A DNA stretch of 34,437 bases from Ferrovibrio sp. GTDB lineage: Bacteria > Pseudomonadota > Alphaproteobacteria > Ferrovibrionales > Ferrovibrionaceae. The notes under the pieces were generated by a model. It was not told the origin of the DNA and did no database searches. It worked only from the letters and a program-made list of their open reading frames with translations. Every line of letters begins with the position of its first letter. The first letter of the stretch is position 1. The DNA lies in NCBI RefSeq assembly GCF_017994015.1, contig NZ_JAGOLP010000035.1, forward strand, positions 1 to 34,437, in the 5' to 3' direction. Below are positions 17,263 to 25,851 of the stretch, piece after piece. Position numbers and translations under genes: made by a program.

Positions 17263-18654
17263 TCAGGGCTTTGGGCCAATCATGCTGAGCGGATTGGCCA
17301 GCCGGTCATAATCTTCAGCCGATAGAAACCCGAGCGCCACGGCGGCCTGTTTCGGGCTGGTGCCTTCGGTGAAGGCCTTGTTGACGATCTGCGCCACACG
17401 GTCATAACCAAGATGCGGATTAAGCGCGGTGGCCAGCATCACCGATTGCTCAACATAGCGCTGTAAAGTCGCCTCGTTCGGCTCGGTACCAGCAACCAGT
17501 TCGTCGCCAAAAACCTGCGCCGCATCGGCCAGAAGGCGGATGCTTTGCAGCACATTATGCAGGATCACCGGCTTGGCCACATTGAGCTCAAAATGCCCGG
17601 CGGCAGCGGCATGCGTCACGGCTACATGATTGCCCATCGTCTGATAACAGACCTGCAACAGGGTTTCGGCCAGGGTGGGATTGCGCTTGCCCGGCATGAT
17701 TGAGGAGGTCAGGCCATCATGCGGCAGGCGCAGTTCAGCCAGGCCGGCACGCGGCCCGGCGCCCAGGAACCGGATGTCGTTGGCAATCTTGGCCAAAGTT
17801 ACCGCCAGGGTGTTGAGCATGCCGCTGGCTTCCACCAGGGCATCATGCGCGCCCATGCCCTCGAACTTGTTTGGATTGGACTGGAATGGCAGCCCGCTCA
17901 GCGCCGCCAGTTCCGCCGCAAAAGCCGTATCAAAGCCAACCTTGGCATTCAGACCGGTGCCCACCGCCGTGCCGCCCTGGGCCAGCGGATAAAGCCGGGG
18001 CAGCGCATCATCCAGCCGCGCCACGCCGAGTTCCAGTTGCCGTGCCATGGCACCGAAACCCTGGCCCAGTGTCATCGGCGTGGCATCCTGCAAATGCGTG
18101 CGGGCGATCTTCACGATGCCGGCCCAGGCCAGCGCCTTCTCCGCCAACCGGGCTTGCAGGCTTAACAAGGCCGGCCGCAGCCGGTTGGTCAATTCCAGCA
18201 CGGTGACGATATGCATCACGGTGGGGAATGTGTCGTTGGAGGATTGGCCACGATTGACGTGGTCGTTGGGATGCACCGGCTTCTTGCTGCCGAGCGGCTG
18301 GCCCAGCAATTCATTGGCGCGGTTGGCGATCACCTCATTGGCGTTCATGTTGGTGGCGGTGCCGGAGCCGATCTGCCACACCGGCAACGGAAAATGCGCA
18401 TCCATGCGGCCTTCCCACACATCGCGGGCGGCCTGCTGGATCGGGCCGGCCAGATCGGCCGGGATTTCACCCAAAGCCGCATTGGCGCGGGCGGCGGCCA
18501 GCTTCTGCAAGCCGATGGCATGCACCACGCTGGGCGGCAATTTCTCCACGCCGATGCGGAAGATATTCAGGGCGCGCTGGGTCTGTGCGCCCCAATATTT
18601 ATCGGCCGGCACATCAATGCTGCCAAAGGCATCACGCTCGGAACGAACAGACAC
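17263..18654 (-). CDS. fumC: Class II fumarate hydratase-like protein (divergent FumC)
   Basis: 463 aa, full length for class II fumarase, which hydrates fumarate to L-malate. Matching motifs: WGAQTQRAL, QIGSGTATNMNANEVIANRA, HPNDHVNRGQSSNDTFPT, THLQDATP (His187), GGTAVGTGLN. The superfamily signature, normally GSSIMPGKVNPTQCE, reads TSSIMPGKRNPTLAE (residues 316-330): Gly to Thr at 316, Val to Arg at 324, and loss of QC; Ser317/Ser318, Lys323 and Asn325 remain. The preceding PENEP-like loop is also changed (PHDGL). Start is a GTG with AGGAG upstream. It lies 82 bp behind the oxidoreductase gene on the same strand and may be the end of that operon, so a specialised substrate is possible. Confidence 0.85.
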   Translation of the reverse strand: MSVRSERDAFGSIDVPADKYWGAQTQRALNIFRIGVEKLPPSVVHAIGLQKLAAARANAALGEIPADLAGPIQQAARDVWEGRMDAHFPLPVWQIGSGTATNMNANEVIANRANELLGQPLGSKKPVHPNDHVNRGQSSNDTFPTVMHIVTVLELTNRLRPALLSLQARLAEKALAWAGIVKIARTHLQDATPMTLGQGFGAMARQLELGVARLDDALPRLYPLAQGGTAVGTGLNAKVGFDTAFAAELAALSGLPFQSNPNKFEGMGAHDALVEASGMLNTLAVTLAKIANDIRFLGAGPRAGLAELRLPHDGLTSSIMPGKRNPTLAETLLQVCYQTMGNHVAVTHAAAAGHFELNVAKPVILHNVLQSIRLLADAAQVFGDELVAGTEPNEATLQRYVEQSVMLATALNPHLGYDRVAQIVNKAFTEGTSPKQAAVALGFLSAEDYDRLANPLSMIGPKP

Positions 18655-18736
18655 GGCTCTCTCCTGCTGCTATGCGGGGCGGCAGGAAAGAGCCAAGCAT
18701 GTCCTGGCCGGCAAGGCCAGCCCGAGCGACGCAGAA

Positions 18737-21700
18737 TCAGCCAGTAGTGAAAGCCCGCATGGCAGCCTGGCGGGTCTGCCGCGCGGTTGCCATCGCCGCT
18801 TCCTTCACCGGGCCAAAACCACGGATGGCCTCGGGGATTTCCGCCCAGGCCGTGGCGGCCGGCAAGGTCTCGGCCGTCAACCGGCTCAGGATCAACGCCA
18901 GATCGGCCTCGTAATCAGCGATCAACTGGCGTTCGCCGCGCCGCTCGGCGCTGCGGCCAAAAGGATCAAGCGCCGTGCCGCGCAGGTGCTTGAAGCCGGC
19001 CAGCAGCCGCAAAGCCGGGAATATCCAGGCGCCGAATTTGATTTTCTTCGGCCGGCCGGTTTCCGGATCAGGCCGCGCCAGCAAGGGTGGCGCCAGATAG
19101 AGCGACAGTTTCACATCGCCTTCCATGGTCTCGGCGATGCTGCTGCGCCATGGCGTTTCGCCATAAAGCCGCGCTACTTCATATTCATCCTTATAGGCCA
19201 TCAGCTTGGCCAGATTACGCGCCACTGCCATGGCAAAAACCTGCGACCCCGGCGCTACCGCCTGCTCGGCTTGCCGCGCTTTCTCCACCCAGGCGGCATA
19301 ACGCTGCGCCCAAGCCGCATTCTGGTAGCGCGTGAGATGCGCCAAACGATGCGCCAACAGGCCATCCAGTGTATCCAGCGCCGGTATCGCCTCACCCGGC
19401 TGCTGTGGCAACAGCGCCTGAGGATCAATGGCGCCGAGGCGGCCAAGGTCGAAAGCGTCGAGGTTGAACTGCACGGCGGCGCCATTCAGCTCAATCGCCT
19501 TGCGGATCGCGGCCAGCGGCAAGGGCAGCCAGCCCTTCTGATAGGCATAGCCCACCAGCAGCATATTGGCGCCAATCTTGTCGCCCAGCAGGCGCTCGGC
19601 GATTTCGCCGGCATCCACCATCACGGTTTCCAGCGTGGTGCTGCGCAGCTTGTGCATCAAAGCATCTGCATCAATGCGGTAGTCGCGATTAGCCTGGAAG
19701 GCAGCGGTCGGCTCGATGCTGCCATTCAGCAGCGCCCGGGTTTTGCCCGGCGCACAGGTTTTCAGGCCATCGACACTGGCGGCGGTCACCGTATCGCAGC
19801 CCAGGATCAGATCGGCTTCGGCCGGCCCGACCAACGAGCCTTTCAAGGCCGCCGGGTTTTCGGCAATGCGCAGATGGCTGAACACTGCGCCGCCCTTCTG
19901 CGCCAGGCCGGTCATGTTATAGCTGTTGGCACCTTTACCGATCAGGTTGGCCGCCATCGCCAGCACACTGCCGATAGTCACCACGCCGGTGCCGCCAACG
20001 CCAGTGATCAGCACGTTGCAGGCTGCCGCGCTGGTTATCTGCGCTTCAGGCAGGGCATCCAGGCGGGCGCGATCCAGCGCGCCGGATTTTTTACGCAACT
20101 GGCCGCCCTGCACGATCACAAAGGATGGGCAGAAACCCTCGATACAGGACGTGTCTTTGTTGCAGCTTGACTGGTCAATGCGACGTTTACGGCCAAAGGC
20201 GGTTTCCTTGGGCTGGATGCTGACGCAATTTGACTGCACGGAGCAATCGCCGCAGCCTTCGCAGACCGCATCATTGATGAATACACGCAAAGCCGGATCC
20301 GGCATCAGCTTACGCTTGCGGCGGCGGCGCTTTTCAGCGGCACAGACCTGTTCGTAAACCAGCACGGTAACACCCGGCACCGCGCTCAGTTCCTTCTGCA
20401 CCCGCGCCAGTTCGGCGCGTGCCACCACGGCCACGCCCGGCACATTGACGGCAGTGCGCGCCAGATCGTCGGTCACCACGACGCAACGGGCGATATCCTC
20501 GGCCAGCACCTGGCGCACAATCATCTCAGTGCTGAGCGCACCTTCCACCGGCTGGCCGCCGGTCATCGCCACGGCATCATTGGCCAGGATTTTGTAAGTG
20601 ATATTCACATTGGCCTGCACTGCGGCGCGGATCGCCAACAGGCCGGAATGCGAATAGGTGCCATCGCCCAGATTCTGGAATACATGGCGCGTGCTGGTGA
20701 AATGCGACAGACCGATCCAGTTGGCGCCCTCGGCGCCCATCTGCACCGGCTTGAGCGTGTCGCGGTTCATCCACATCGCCATCGAATGGCAGCCGATGCC
20801 AGACATCGCCACCGAGCCTTCCGGCACCTTGGTGGAGGAATTATGCGGACAGCCCGAGCAGAAATACGGCAGCCGGCGCGGCTGCAACACATCCGGCAAT
20901 GGCGGTTTGCTGCCGGCCAATCTGGCATGGGCGGCGCGCAAGGCATCATCGGCCAAGCCCAGGGCTTCCATGCGGCGCAGCAGGGCATTGGCAATGGTCA
21001 CCGGATCAAGCTGCACGTCGGATGGCAGCAGATCGTCGCCCTGGGGGTCGCGCTTGCCGGCAAAAAGCGGCGCAGTTTTTTCATTGATCAGGATTTTCGC
21101 CGCCTGATCCTCGATGAAGGCGCGCTTTTCCTCAACAAAGAATAATTCCTCACAGCCAGCGGCAAAATCGCGCAGGCCATTCGGCTCCAGCGGCCAGATC
21201 AGCGCCACCTTGTAGACCGACAGGCCCAGCCCACGGGCGCGATCATCATCGATGCCCAGCAGCGCTAGTGCATCAGCCAGATCGGCATAGGCCTTGCCGC
21301 TGCTGACCACACCAAGCTTGGCGCCGGCAGCGCCAAAGCGGCGCGCGTCCAGCGGATTGGCGCGGGCATAATTATGCACCCGCGGCAGGCGGTGGCGGAT
21401 CACCACACTTTCATCGCGCTGCGGGCCATAATCCGGCTGTGGCCGGATGTTCACGCCATCATCCGGCGCATTGGGCGGCAGGATGCGCGGCGTATCCGGC
21501 GCCACTTCCACCGTGGCGGTGGTTTCCACTGTTTCGTTCACCGTCTTGAGGCCAACCCACAGGCCGGTATAACGCGACATGGCCCAGCCATGCAGGCCGT
21601 ATTCAAGGATTTCCTCAACATTCGACGGATACAGCACCGGAATCAGATTGGCCGCCAGTGCCTGCTCGCTTTGATGCGCCACAGTGGAGGATTTGCCGGG

Positions 21701-22150
21701 ATGATCGTCGCCGAATACCACCAGCACGCCACCATGTTCGGTGGTGCCGGCATAATTGCCGTGCTTGAACGGATCGCCGGAACGATCAACGCCCGGGCCC
21801 TTGCCATACCACATGGCAAACACACCATCGACGGTCTTGCCCGGCAGGCTGTCGATCTGCTGCGTACCCCAGACCGATGTAGCGGCAAGGTCTTCATTCA
21901 CGCCGGGCTGAAACACCACCCCGGCCCGCTTCAGATCATCTCGCGCCTGCCACAGGGCCATATCGAAGCCGCCAAGCGGCGAGCCGCGATAGCCGGAAAC
22001 AAAGCCAGCGGTGTTGAGCCCGGCCTTGCGGTCACGCGCACGCTGGGTCAGCAGCAGGCGCACCAGGGCCTGAGTGCCGCTGAGAAACAGCACACCGGAT
22101 TCCTGCGTGTAGCGATCTTTCAGCGAAACGTCACGAAGCGCGATATTCAC
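18737..22150 (-). CDS. Fused indolepyruvate:ferredoxin oxidoreductase family protein
   Basis: 1137 aa from a GTG at 22150, 22 bp after the CoA-transferase stop; the longer frame to 22270 would overlap that gene. Domain order matches fused IorAB enzymes: a pyrimidine-type TPP domain (~15-230, YRGSPLGGFD), a TPP domain with the GDG...N motif (GDGTYSHSG near 497, later ILANDAVAMTGGQ), a ferredoxin-like region with two cysteine groups (CEGCGDC from ~630; CNKDTSCIEGFC), the POR-gamma domain starting GVGGTGVV (~717; NMTGLAQKGGAVFSHL) and a C-terminal DUF6537-like part. The family oxidatively decarboxylates 2-oxo acids, classically aryl pyruvates, to acyl-CoA, reducing ferredoxin. Its position after a CoA-transferase and acyl-CoA dehydrogenase suggests it feeds or uses acyl-CoA intermediates of the same pathway. 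Confidence 0.92.
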   Translation of the reverse strand: MNIALRDVSLKDRYTQESGVLFLSGTQALVRLLLTQRARDRKAGLNTAGFVSGYRGSPLGGFDMALWQARDDLKRAGVVFQPGVNEDLAATSVWGTQQIDSLPGKTVDGVFAMWYGKGPGVDRSGDPFKHGNYAGTTEHGGVLVVFGDDHPGKSSTVAHQSEQALAANLIPVLYPSNVEEILEYGLHGWAMSRYTGLWVGLKTVNETVETTATVEVAPDTPRILPPNAPDDGVNIRPQPDYGPQRDESVVIRHRLPRVHNYARANPLDARRFGAAGAKLGVVSSGKAYADLADALALLGIDDDRARGLGLSVYKVALIWPLEPNGLRDFAAGCEELFFVEEKRAFIEDQAAKILINEKTAPLFAGKRDPQGDDLLPSDVQLDPVTIANALLRRMEALGLADDALRAAHARLAGSKPPLPDVLQPRRLPYFCSGCPHNSSTKVPEGSVAMSGIGCHSMAMWMNRDTLKPVQMGAEGANWIGLSHFTSTRHVFQNLGDGTYSHSGLLAIRAAVQANVNITYKILANDAVAMTGGQPVEGALSTEMIVRQVLAEDIARCVVVTDDLARTAVNVPGVAVVARAELARVQKELSAVPGVTVLVYEQVCAAEKRRRRKRKLMPDPALRVFINDAVCEGCGDCSVQSNCVSIQPKETAFGRKRRIDQSSCNKDTSCIEGFCPSFVIVQGGQLRKKSGALDRARLDALPEAQITSAAACNVLITGVGGTGVVTIGSVLAMAANLIGKGANSYNMTGLAQKGGAVFSHLRIAENPAALKGSLVGPAEADLILGCDTVTAASVDGLKTCAPGKTRALLNGSIEPTAAFQANRDYRIDADALMHKLRSTTLETVMVDAGEIAERLLGDKIGANMLLVGYAYQKGWLPLPLAAIRKAIELNGAAVQFNLDAFDLGRLGAIDPQALLPQQPGEAIPALDTLDGLLAHRLAHLTRYQNAAWAQRYAAWVEKARQAEQAVAPGSQVFAMAVARNLAKLMAYKDEYEVARLYGETPWRSSIAETMEGDVKLSLYLAPPLLARPDPETGRPKKIKFGAWIFPALRLLAGFKHLRGTALDPFGRSAERRGERQLIADYEADLALILSRLTAETLPAATAWAEIPEAIRGFGPVKEAAMATARQTRQAAMRAFTTG

Positions 22151-22172
22151 AATGCCACCCTGCCCAGCCGGT

Positions 22173-23360
22173 TCAGTTCTTGCCAAGATTGACCGCGCCG
22201 GCCGCAGCCAGGGCATCGATATCGGCATCGCTCCAGCCGGCCTCACGCAACACCTCGCGGGTATCGCCACCCAGCGTCACAGGCATGCGGCGCAAAGCTG
22301 GCGCCGCGCCGTCATAGCGCACCGGATGCGCCAGAACTGTGGCGTTTTCGCCGTTGATGCTGAATTGCTGCAAGCAGCCATTATGCTGTACCTGCGGATC
22401 GGCACGGATATCGTCGTAATTCTGCACCTTGGCATACCACAGCGCATGTGGCGCCAGCGCCTTGTCGAGCCGGTCATAAGTCCAGGACAATAATTCATTA
22501 CCCAGCACGCGCATGAAGGCATCACGATTCTGCATGCGGTCGCCGGCCAGGGCAATCAATTCGGCATTGCCGATGGCGCCGGCAAATTGCTCGATATTGC
22601 CGCCCAGGCTGATCACAGCATGGCAATCGGCCAGCTTGTAGACACCATACGGCGCCGGCAGAAACCAGGAAGCCAGCCGTGAGTCGCGCTGGAAACGCTC
22701 CGGGCTGCGGTTGCCGGAGAAATACGCCGCCATCGATTCAGTCTGCAAATCCAGGCCGGCATTGAGCAGGTTGGATTCCACCTTGGTGCCCTGCCCGGTG
22801 CTCAGCTTCTTCACAAACGCCGCCGTGATCGCCATCGCCATCAGCGCCGCCGCATGCTGATCCACAATCGGCACGCCGGGCACGGTGGGCGCGCTCTGCA
22901 TGTCGCCGGTCACCGCAATCAGGCCACAGCGGGCCTGAACCAGCAAATCCTGCCCCGGCAGTGTCGCCATCGGGCCGGAAGAACCCCAGCCCGAGGCCGA
23001 GGCATAGATGATATCCGGCTTGATCGCCTTCACCGCGTCATAACCAAAACCTAGCCGTTCCAACACACCGCCGCGATAATTCTCCAACAGAACATCGGCC
23101 TGCTTGATCAGCGAATGGATCACTTCGCGGCCCTGCGGGCTTTTCAAATCCACCGAGAGCGAGCGCTTGTTGCGGTTGACCGCAAAGAAGCTGGCACTCA
23201 GCCCCTGGATAAAAACCTGATCGGCGCCATAACCGCGCTCAAACGCGCCATTCAGCGGCTCGATCTTCACCACATCGGCACCCATATCGGCCAGATACTG
23301 CGAGGCCGCCGGCCCCTGCACAAAATGGGTGAAGCTTAGCACCTTCATATTACGCAGCAT
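22173..23360 (-). CDS. CaiB/BaiF (class III) CoA-transferase
   Basis: 395 aa from the ATG at 23360, preceded by an AAGGA site; the frame extends to 23501 but overlaps the dehydrogenase gene. Family III CoA-transferases move CoA between carboxylic acids through an Asp-acyl anhydride. The N-terminus (VLSFTHFVQGPAASQYLADMGADVVKIEP), the VNRNKRSLSVDLK segment, the LLENYRGG segment and VPIVDQHAA with probable catalytic Asp167 are all as expected. Members act on carnitine, formate, oxalate, succinate/aryl-succinate and similar acids. It sits 11 bp after the acyl-CoA dehydrogenase gene, suggesting it activates the acid that the dehydrogenase then oxidises. Confidence 0.93.
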   Translation of the reverse strand: MLRNMKVLSFTHFVQGPAASQYLADMGADVVKIEPLNGAFERGYGADQVFIQGLSASFFAVNRNKRSLSVDLKSPQGREVIHSLIKQADVLLENYRGGVLERLGFGYDAVKAIKPDIIYASASGWGSSGPMATLPGQDLLVQARCGLIAVTGDMQSAPTVPGVPIVDQHAAALMAMAITAAFVKKLSTGQGTKVESNLLNAGLDLQTESMAAYFSGNRSPERFQRDSRLASWFLPAPYGVYKLADCHAVISLGGNIEQFAGAIGNAELIALAGDRMQNRDAFMRVLGNELLSWTYDRLDKALAPHALWYAKVQNYDDIRADPQVQHNGCLQQFSINGENATVLAHPVRYDGAAPALRRMPVTLGGDTREVLREAGWSDADIDALAAAGAVNLGKN

Positions 23361-23371
23361 GGGATTGATCC

Positions 23372-24535
23372 TTACAGCGACTGGCGGCCGTTTTTCAGCA
23401 AGCTGCGTGCGATCACCACGCGATGAATATCCGATGCGCCATCGAAGATGCGGTAGACGCGGGCATCGCGGTAAAGCTGCTCCAGCGGCATTTCGCGGCA
23501 ATAGCCCATGCCGCCAAAAATCTGCACTGCTTTGTCAGCAACACGGCCCAGCATCTCCGATGAATAGTATTTCACCATCGACACCTTCTCGCGCGGATCA
23601 TGGCCCTGGTCGGTTTCCCAGGCCGCGTTCATCACCATCATGCGGGTGGCGAAAATCTCGGTGGCCATATCGGCGAGCATCGCCTGCACCATCTGGAATT
23701 CGCCCAGTGTCTGGCCGAATTGCTTGCGCTCATTGGCATAGTCGATGCATTTCTGCATCAGCTTGCGCGCCATACCCACCGAGCGGCCACCCACCATGCC
23801 AAGCCGCACACGGTTGATGGTGGAGAGAGCCTGAAACAGCCCCGAGCCTTCCGGGCCCAGCATCTGCGCCTTGGGCAGCCGCACATCTTCGAATACCAGT
23901 TCGGAATGATTGGTGCCGCGCAGACCCATCATGTATTGCGTGCGGCCGACCGTGAAGCCGGGGGTGCCTTTGTCGATCAGGAAAGCGCTGATGCCTTTGG
24001 CACCTTTGGATGGGTCGGTCACTGCCGTGATGATGAAGGCATCGGCTACATCGGCATCGCTGATGAAATGTTTCGAACCATTGAGGATGAAATCATCGCC
24101 ATCGCGCTTGGCAGAAGTTTTGATGCCGGCAGCATCCGAGCCGGCATTCGGCTCGGTCATGCCCAAAGCCACATTGATCTCGCCCTGCACAGCGGGGAAG
24201 AGATATTTGTCACGCTGCTCGCCAACGCAATTGACCAGCGAACCCGGGATGGCGCCAAAGGCGCGGCGCACCAGCGCATCCTTGGTGAAGCCGAATTCCT
24301 CTTCACACAAACACATATCCACCGTGCTGAGGCCACCGCCGCCCACATCCTCGGGCATGCCCATCGCGAACAGGCCCATTTCCTTGGCTTTGGCGCGCAA
24401 TTCCCTGGCCAGTTCCGGCCGCACATACTGGATTTCCTCAACCTCGGCTTCATGCGGCGCCAGCTCCTTCTGGATGAAGCGGCGCAAAGATTCGAGGATC
24501 ATCTGGGTTTCGGCGGGGATGGAAAAATCAATCAC
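23372..24535 (-). CDS. Acyl-CoA dehydrogenase
   Basis: 387-aa flavoprotein, full length. Domains: N-terminal helical domain from FSIPAETQMILESL, the FAD/substrate strand region ALGMTEPNAGSDAAG with NGSKHFISDADVAD, and the C-terminal helical domain with QTLGEFQMVQAMLADMA and QIFGGMGYCREMPLEQLYRDARV. In the C-terminal motif that holds the catalytic base in many members (YEGTxxIQR), this protein reads FDGASDIHR, with Asp365 in the Glu position. Electrons would go to ETF. The start is a GTG at 24535 with AAGGAT just upstream. It lies 50 bp downstream of the enoyl-CoA hydratase gene and is followed closely by the CoA-transferase. Confidence 0.95.
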   Translation of the reverse strand: MIDFSIPAETQMILESLRRFIQKELAPHEAEVEEIQYVRPELARELRAKAKEMGLFAMGMPEDVGGGGLSTVDMCLCEEEFGFTKDALVRRAFGAIPGSLVNCVGEQRDKYLFPAVQGEINVALGMTEPNAGSDAAGIKTSAKRDGDDFILNGSKHFISDADVADAFIITAVTDPSKGAKGISAFLIDKGTPGFTVGRTQYMMGLRGTNHSELVFEDVRLPKAQMLGPEGSGLFQALSTINRVRLGMVGGRSVGMARKLMQKCIDYANERKQFGQTLGEFQMVQAMLADMATEIFATRMMVMNAAWETDQGHDPREKVSMVKYYSSEMLGRVADKAVQIFGGMGYCREMPLEQLYRDARVYRIFDGASDIHRVVIARSLLKNGRQSL

Positions 24536-24585
24536 GGTTCTATCCTTGGCATTCTGAAGGCAATGGGGGGCAGATCGGCGGCAGC

Positions 24586-25398
24586 TCAGGCCTTGCCGAA
24601 AACTGCCGGATCAAGCGGGTCGCGGAAATCGGCCGGGCGCTTCTCGGCAAAAGCGGTAACGCCTTCCTTGAAATCCCGCGTCTGCGACAGTGCTTCACTG
24701 AGATCGAGCGTGCGGCGGATTGCTTCGTCTTCCGGCAGATCAACGGCATATTGCAGCGCGGTCTTGCAGGCAAAGGCGGCCTGGGCCGGACCGGCGGCCA
24801 TAATGGCAGCCAGTTCGCGCGCCATAGCCAGCGCACCGCCCTGCGGCGCGATCCGGTTCACCAGGCCCCAATCGAGCGCCTTGCGGGCATCGATCATCTC
24901 GCCCAGCAGCATCATCTCCTTGGCGCGGCCCATGCCGATACGCTGCGTCACCCGCACCGTGCCGCCGCTGCCGGGGAACCCACCCAGCTTCACTTCCGGC
25001 AGGCTGAGCCGGGCATTCTCAGACACAACGATCAGGTCGCAGCCGCTGGCCAGTTCCAGGCCGCCGCCCAGCGCCAGGCCTTCGATGGCGGCAATGGTCG
25101 GCTTGGGGAAATGCGCCACCTGGCCATAAGTGTCGTTCTCCTTGCCCAGCTTCTGCGAGACGATGCCCTGTTCGGCGATCAGCTTGGGGAATTCCTTGAT
25201 GTCGGAGCCGGCGCAGAAGGCACGCTCGCCCTCACCGGTCAGCACCAGCGCACCAATGCCGGGATCGCCGGCCAGCTCGGTCAGCACCGCGCTCATCTGG
25301 CGCGTCAGACCCAGGGTTACGACATTCATCGGCGGATTGGACAGGAACAGGGTCGCAACCCGGCCATGGGTTTCGACGCGAACTTTTTGATCACTCAT
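24586..25398 (-). CDS. Enoyl-CoA hydratase/isomerase (crotonase family)
   Basis: 270 aa. The oxyanion-hole segments are FCAGSDIKEF (residues 61-70) and IEGLALGGGLELASGCDL (105-122). Both hydratase glutamates appear conserved: Glu135 in LPEVKLGG and Glu161 in GRAKEMML, so a true hydratase activity is plausible. AGGAGG precedes the ATG at 25398 at good spacing. It is the first gene of the minus-strand catabolic unit and shares a 146-bp divergent promoter region with the DUF1330 gene, containing the palindrome described separately. Confidence 0.95.
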   Translation of the reverse strand: MSDQKVRVETHGRVATLFLSNPPMNVVTLGLTRQMSAVLTELAGDPGIGALVLTGEGERAFCAGSDIKEFPKLIAEQGIVSQKLGKENDTYGQVAHFPKPTIAAIEGLALGGGLELASGCDLIVVSENARLSLPEVKLGGFPGSGGTVRVTQRIGMGRAKEMMLLGEMIDARKALDWGLVNRIAPQGGALAMARELAAIMAAGPAQAAFACKTALQYAVDLPEDEAIRRTLDLSEALSQTRDFKEGVTAFAEKRPADFRDPLDPAVFGKA

Positions 25399-25435
25399 CT
25401 TTGGCTTCCTCCTGGGCGGCGACCTTGACTTATAC

Positions 25436-25449
25436 TGACTTGCACGTCA
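25436..25449. promoter_or_regulatory. Palindromic operator candidate between the divergent catabolic units
   Basis: TGACTTGCACGTCA is a 14-bp inverted repeat with one mismatched pair. It sits ~38 bp before the enoyl-CoA hydratase start and ~96 bp before the DUF1330 start, near a TTGACT -35-like element (25425-25430). The segment ACTTGCACGTCAAT matches 10 of 14 positions of the palindrome in front of livH (ACTTACATGTAAGT). A TetR-family regulator is encoded 1.4 kb away. Confidence 0.55.
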
Positions 25450-25544
25450 ATAAGTTTTTTGCCACTTTGTGGTCGCCCCACAATCCGACAGCGGGCAGAA
25501 GCCGCCTGCCGGTATTTTCAGGTTCAACAGAGGAAATGCAGAGA

Positions 25545-25832
25545 ATGGCCGCAATTGTCGTTGCCAAGGTTCGGGTTACCGATCCGGAGAAATACGAAAC
25601 CTACAAACCGCTGGCCAAGCTGGCGATCGAGGCCTTTGGCGGGCGCTATCTGGTGCGCGGTGCCGAGCCGGTGGCGATCGAGGGCGAAGCCGGGCCGGTG
25701 CGTTATGTGGTGGTGGAATTCGACTCGGTGGAAACCGTGCAGCGTTTCTACGACTCGCCGGAATACCGCAAGGCACGCGATGCCCGCGCCGGTGCCGCCA
25801 TTGCCGAAATCACCGCCCTACAAGGCATTTGA
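25545..25832 (+). CDS. DUF1330-family protein
   Basis: 95 aa from the ATG at 25545 (AGGAAA upstream; another ATG lies at 25536). The small alpha+beta barrel-like dimer fold is recognisable: strand AAIVVAKVRVTDPEKYETYKPLA, GGRYLVRGAEPVAIEGE, strand RYVVVEFDSVETVQRFYDSPEYRKARDAR, then the final AEITALQG strand. Function of the family is unproven; members resemble antibiotic-biosynthesis monooxygenase-like domains and often sit beside catabolic enzymes. The extended frame back to 25401 crosses the promoter region and is not taken as coding. The dihydrodipicolinate-synthase-like gene follows 19 bp downstream, so they form one unit. Confidence 0.88.
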   Translation: MAAIVVAKVRVTDPEKYETYKPLAKLAIEAFGGRYLVRGAEPVAIEGEAGPVRYVVVEFDSVETVQRFYDSPEYRKARDARAGAAIAEITALQGI

Positions 25833-25851
25833 GCTTTAACAGGAGAGAACC

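Noticed and set aside
18047..20170. 707-codon open frame on the plus strand opposite fumC and the oxidoreductase gene
   Set aside because: Antisense to two clear, well-conserved enzymes; long antisense frames are expected from GC-rich codon use, and the translation has no recognisable domain.
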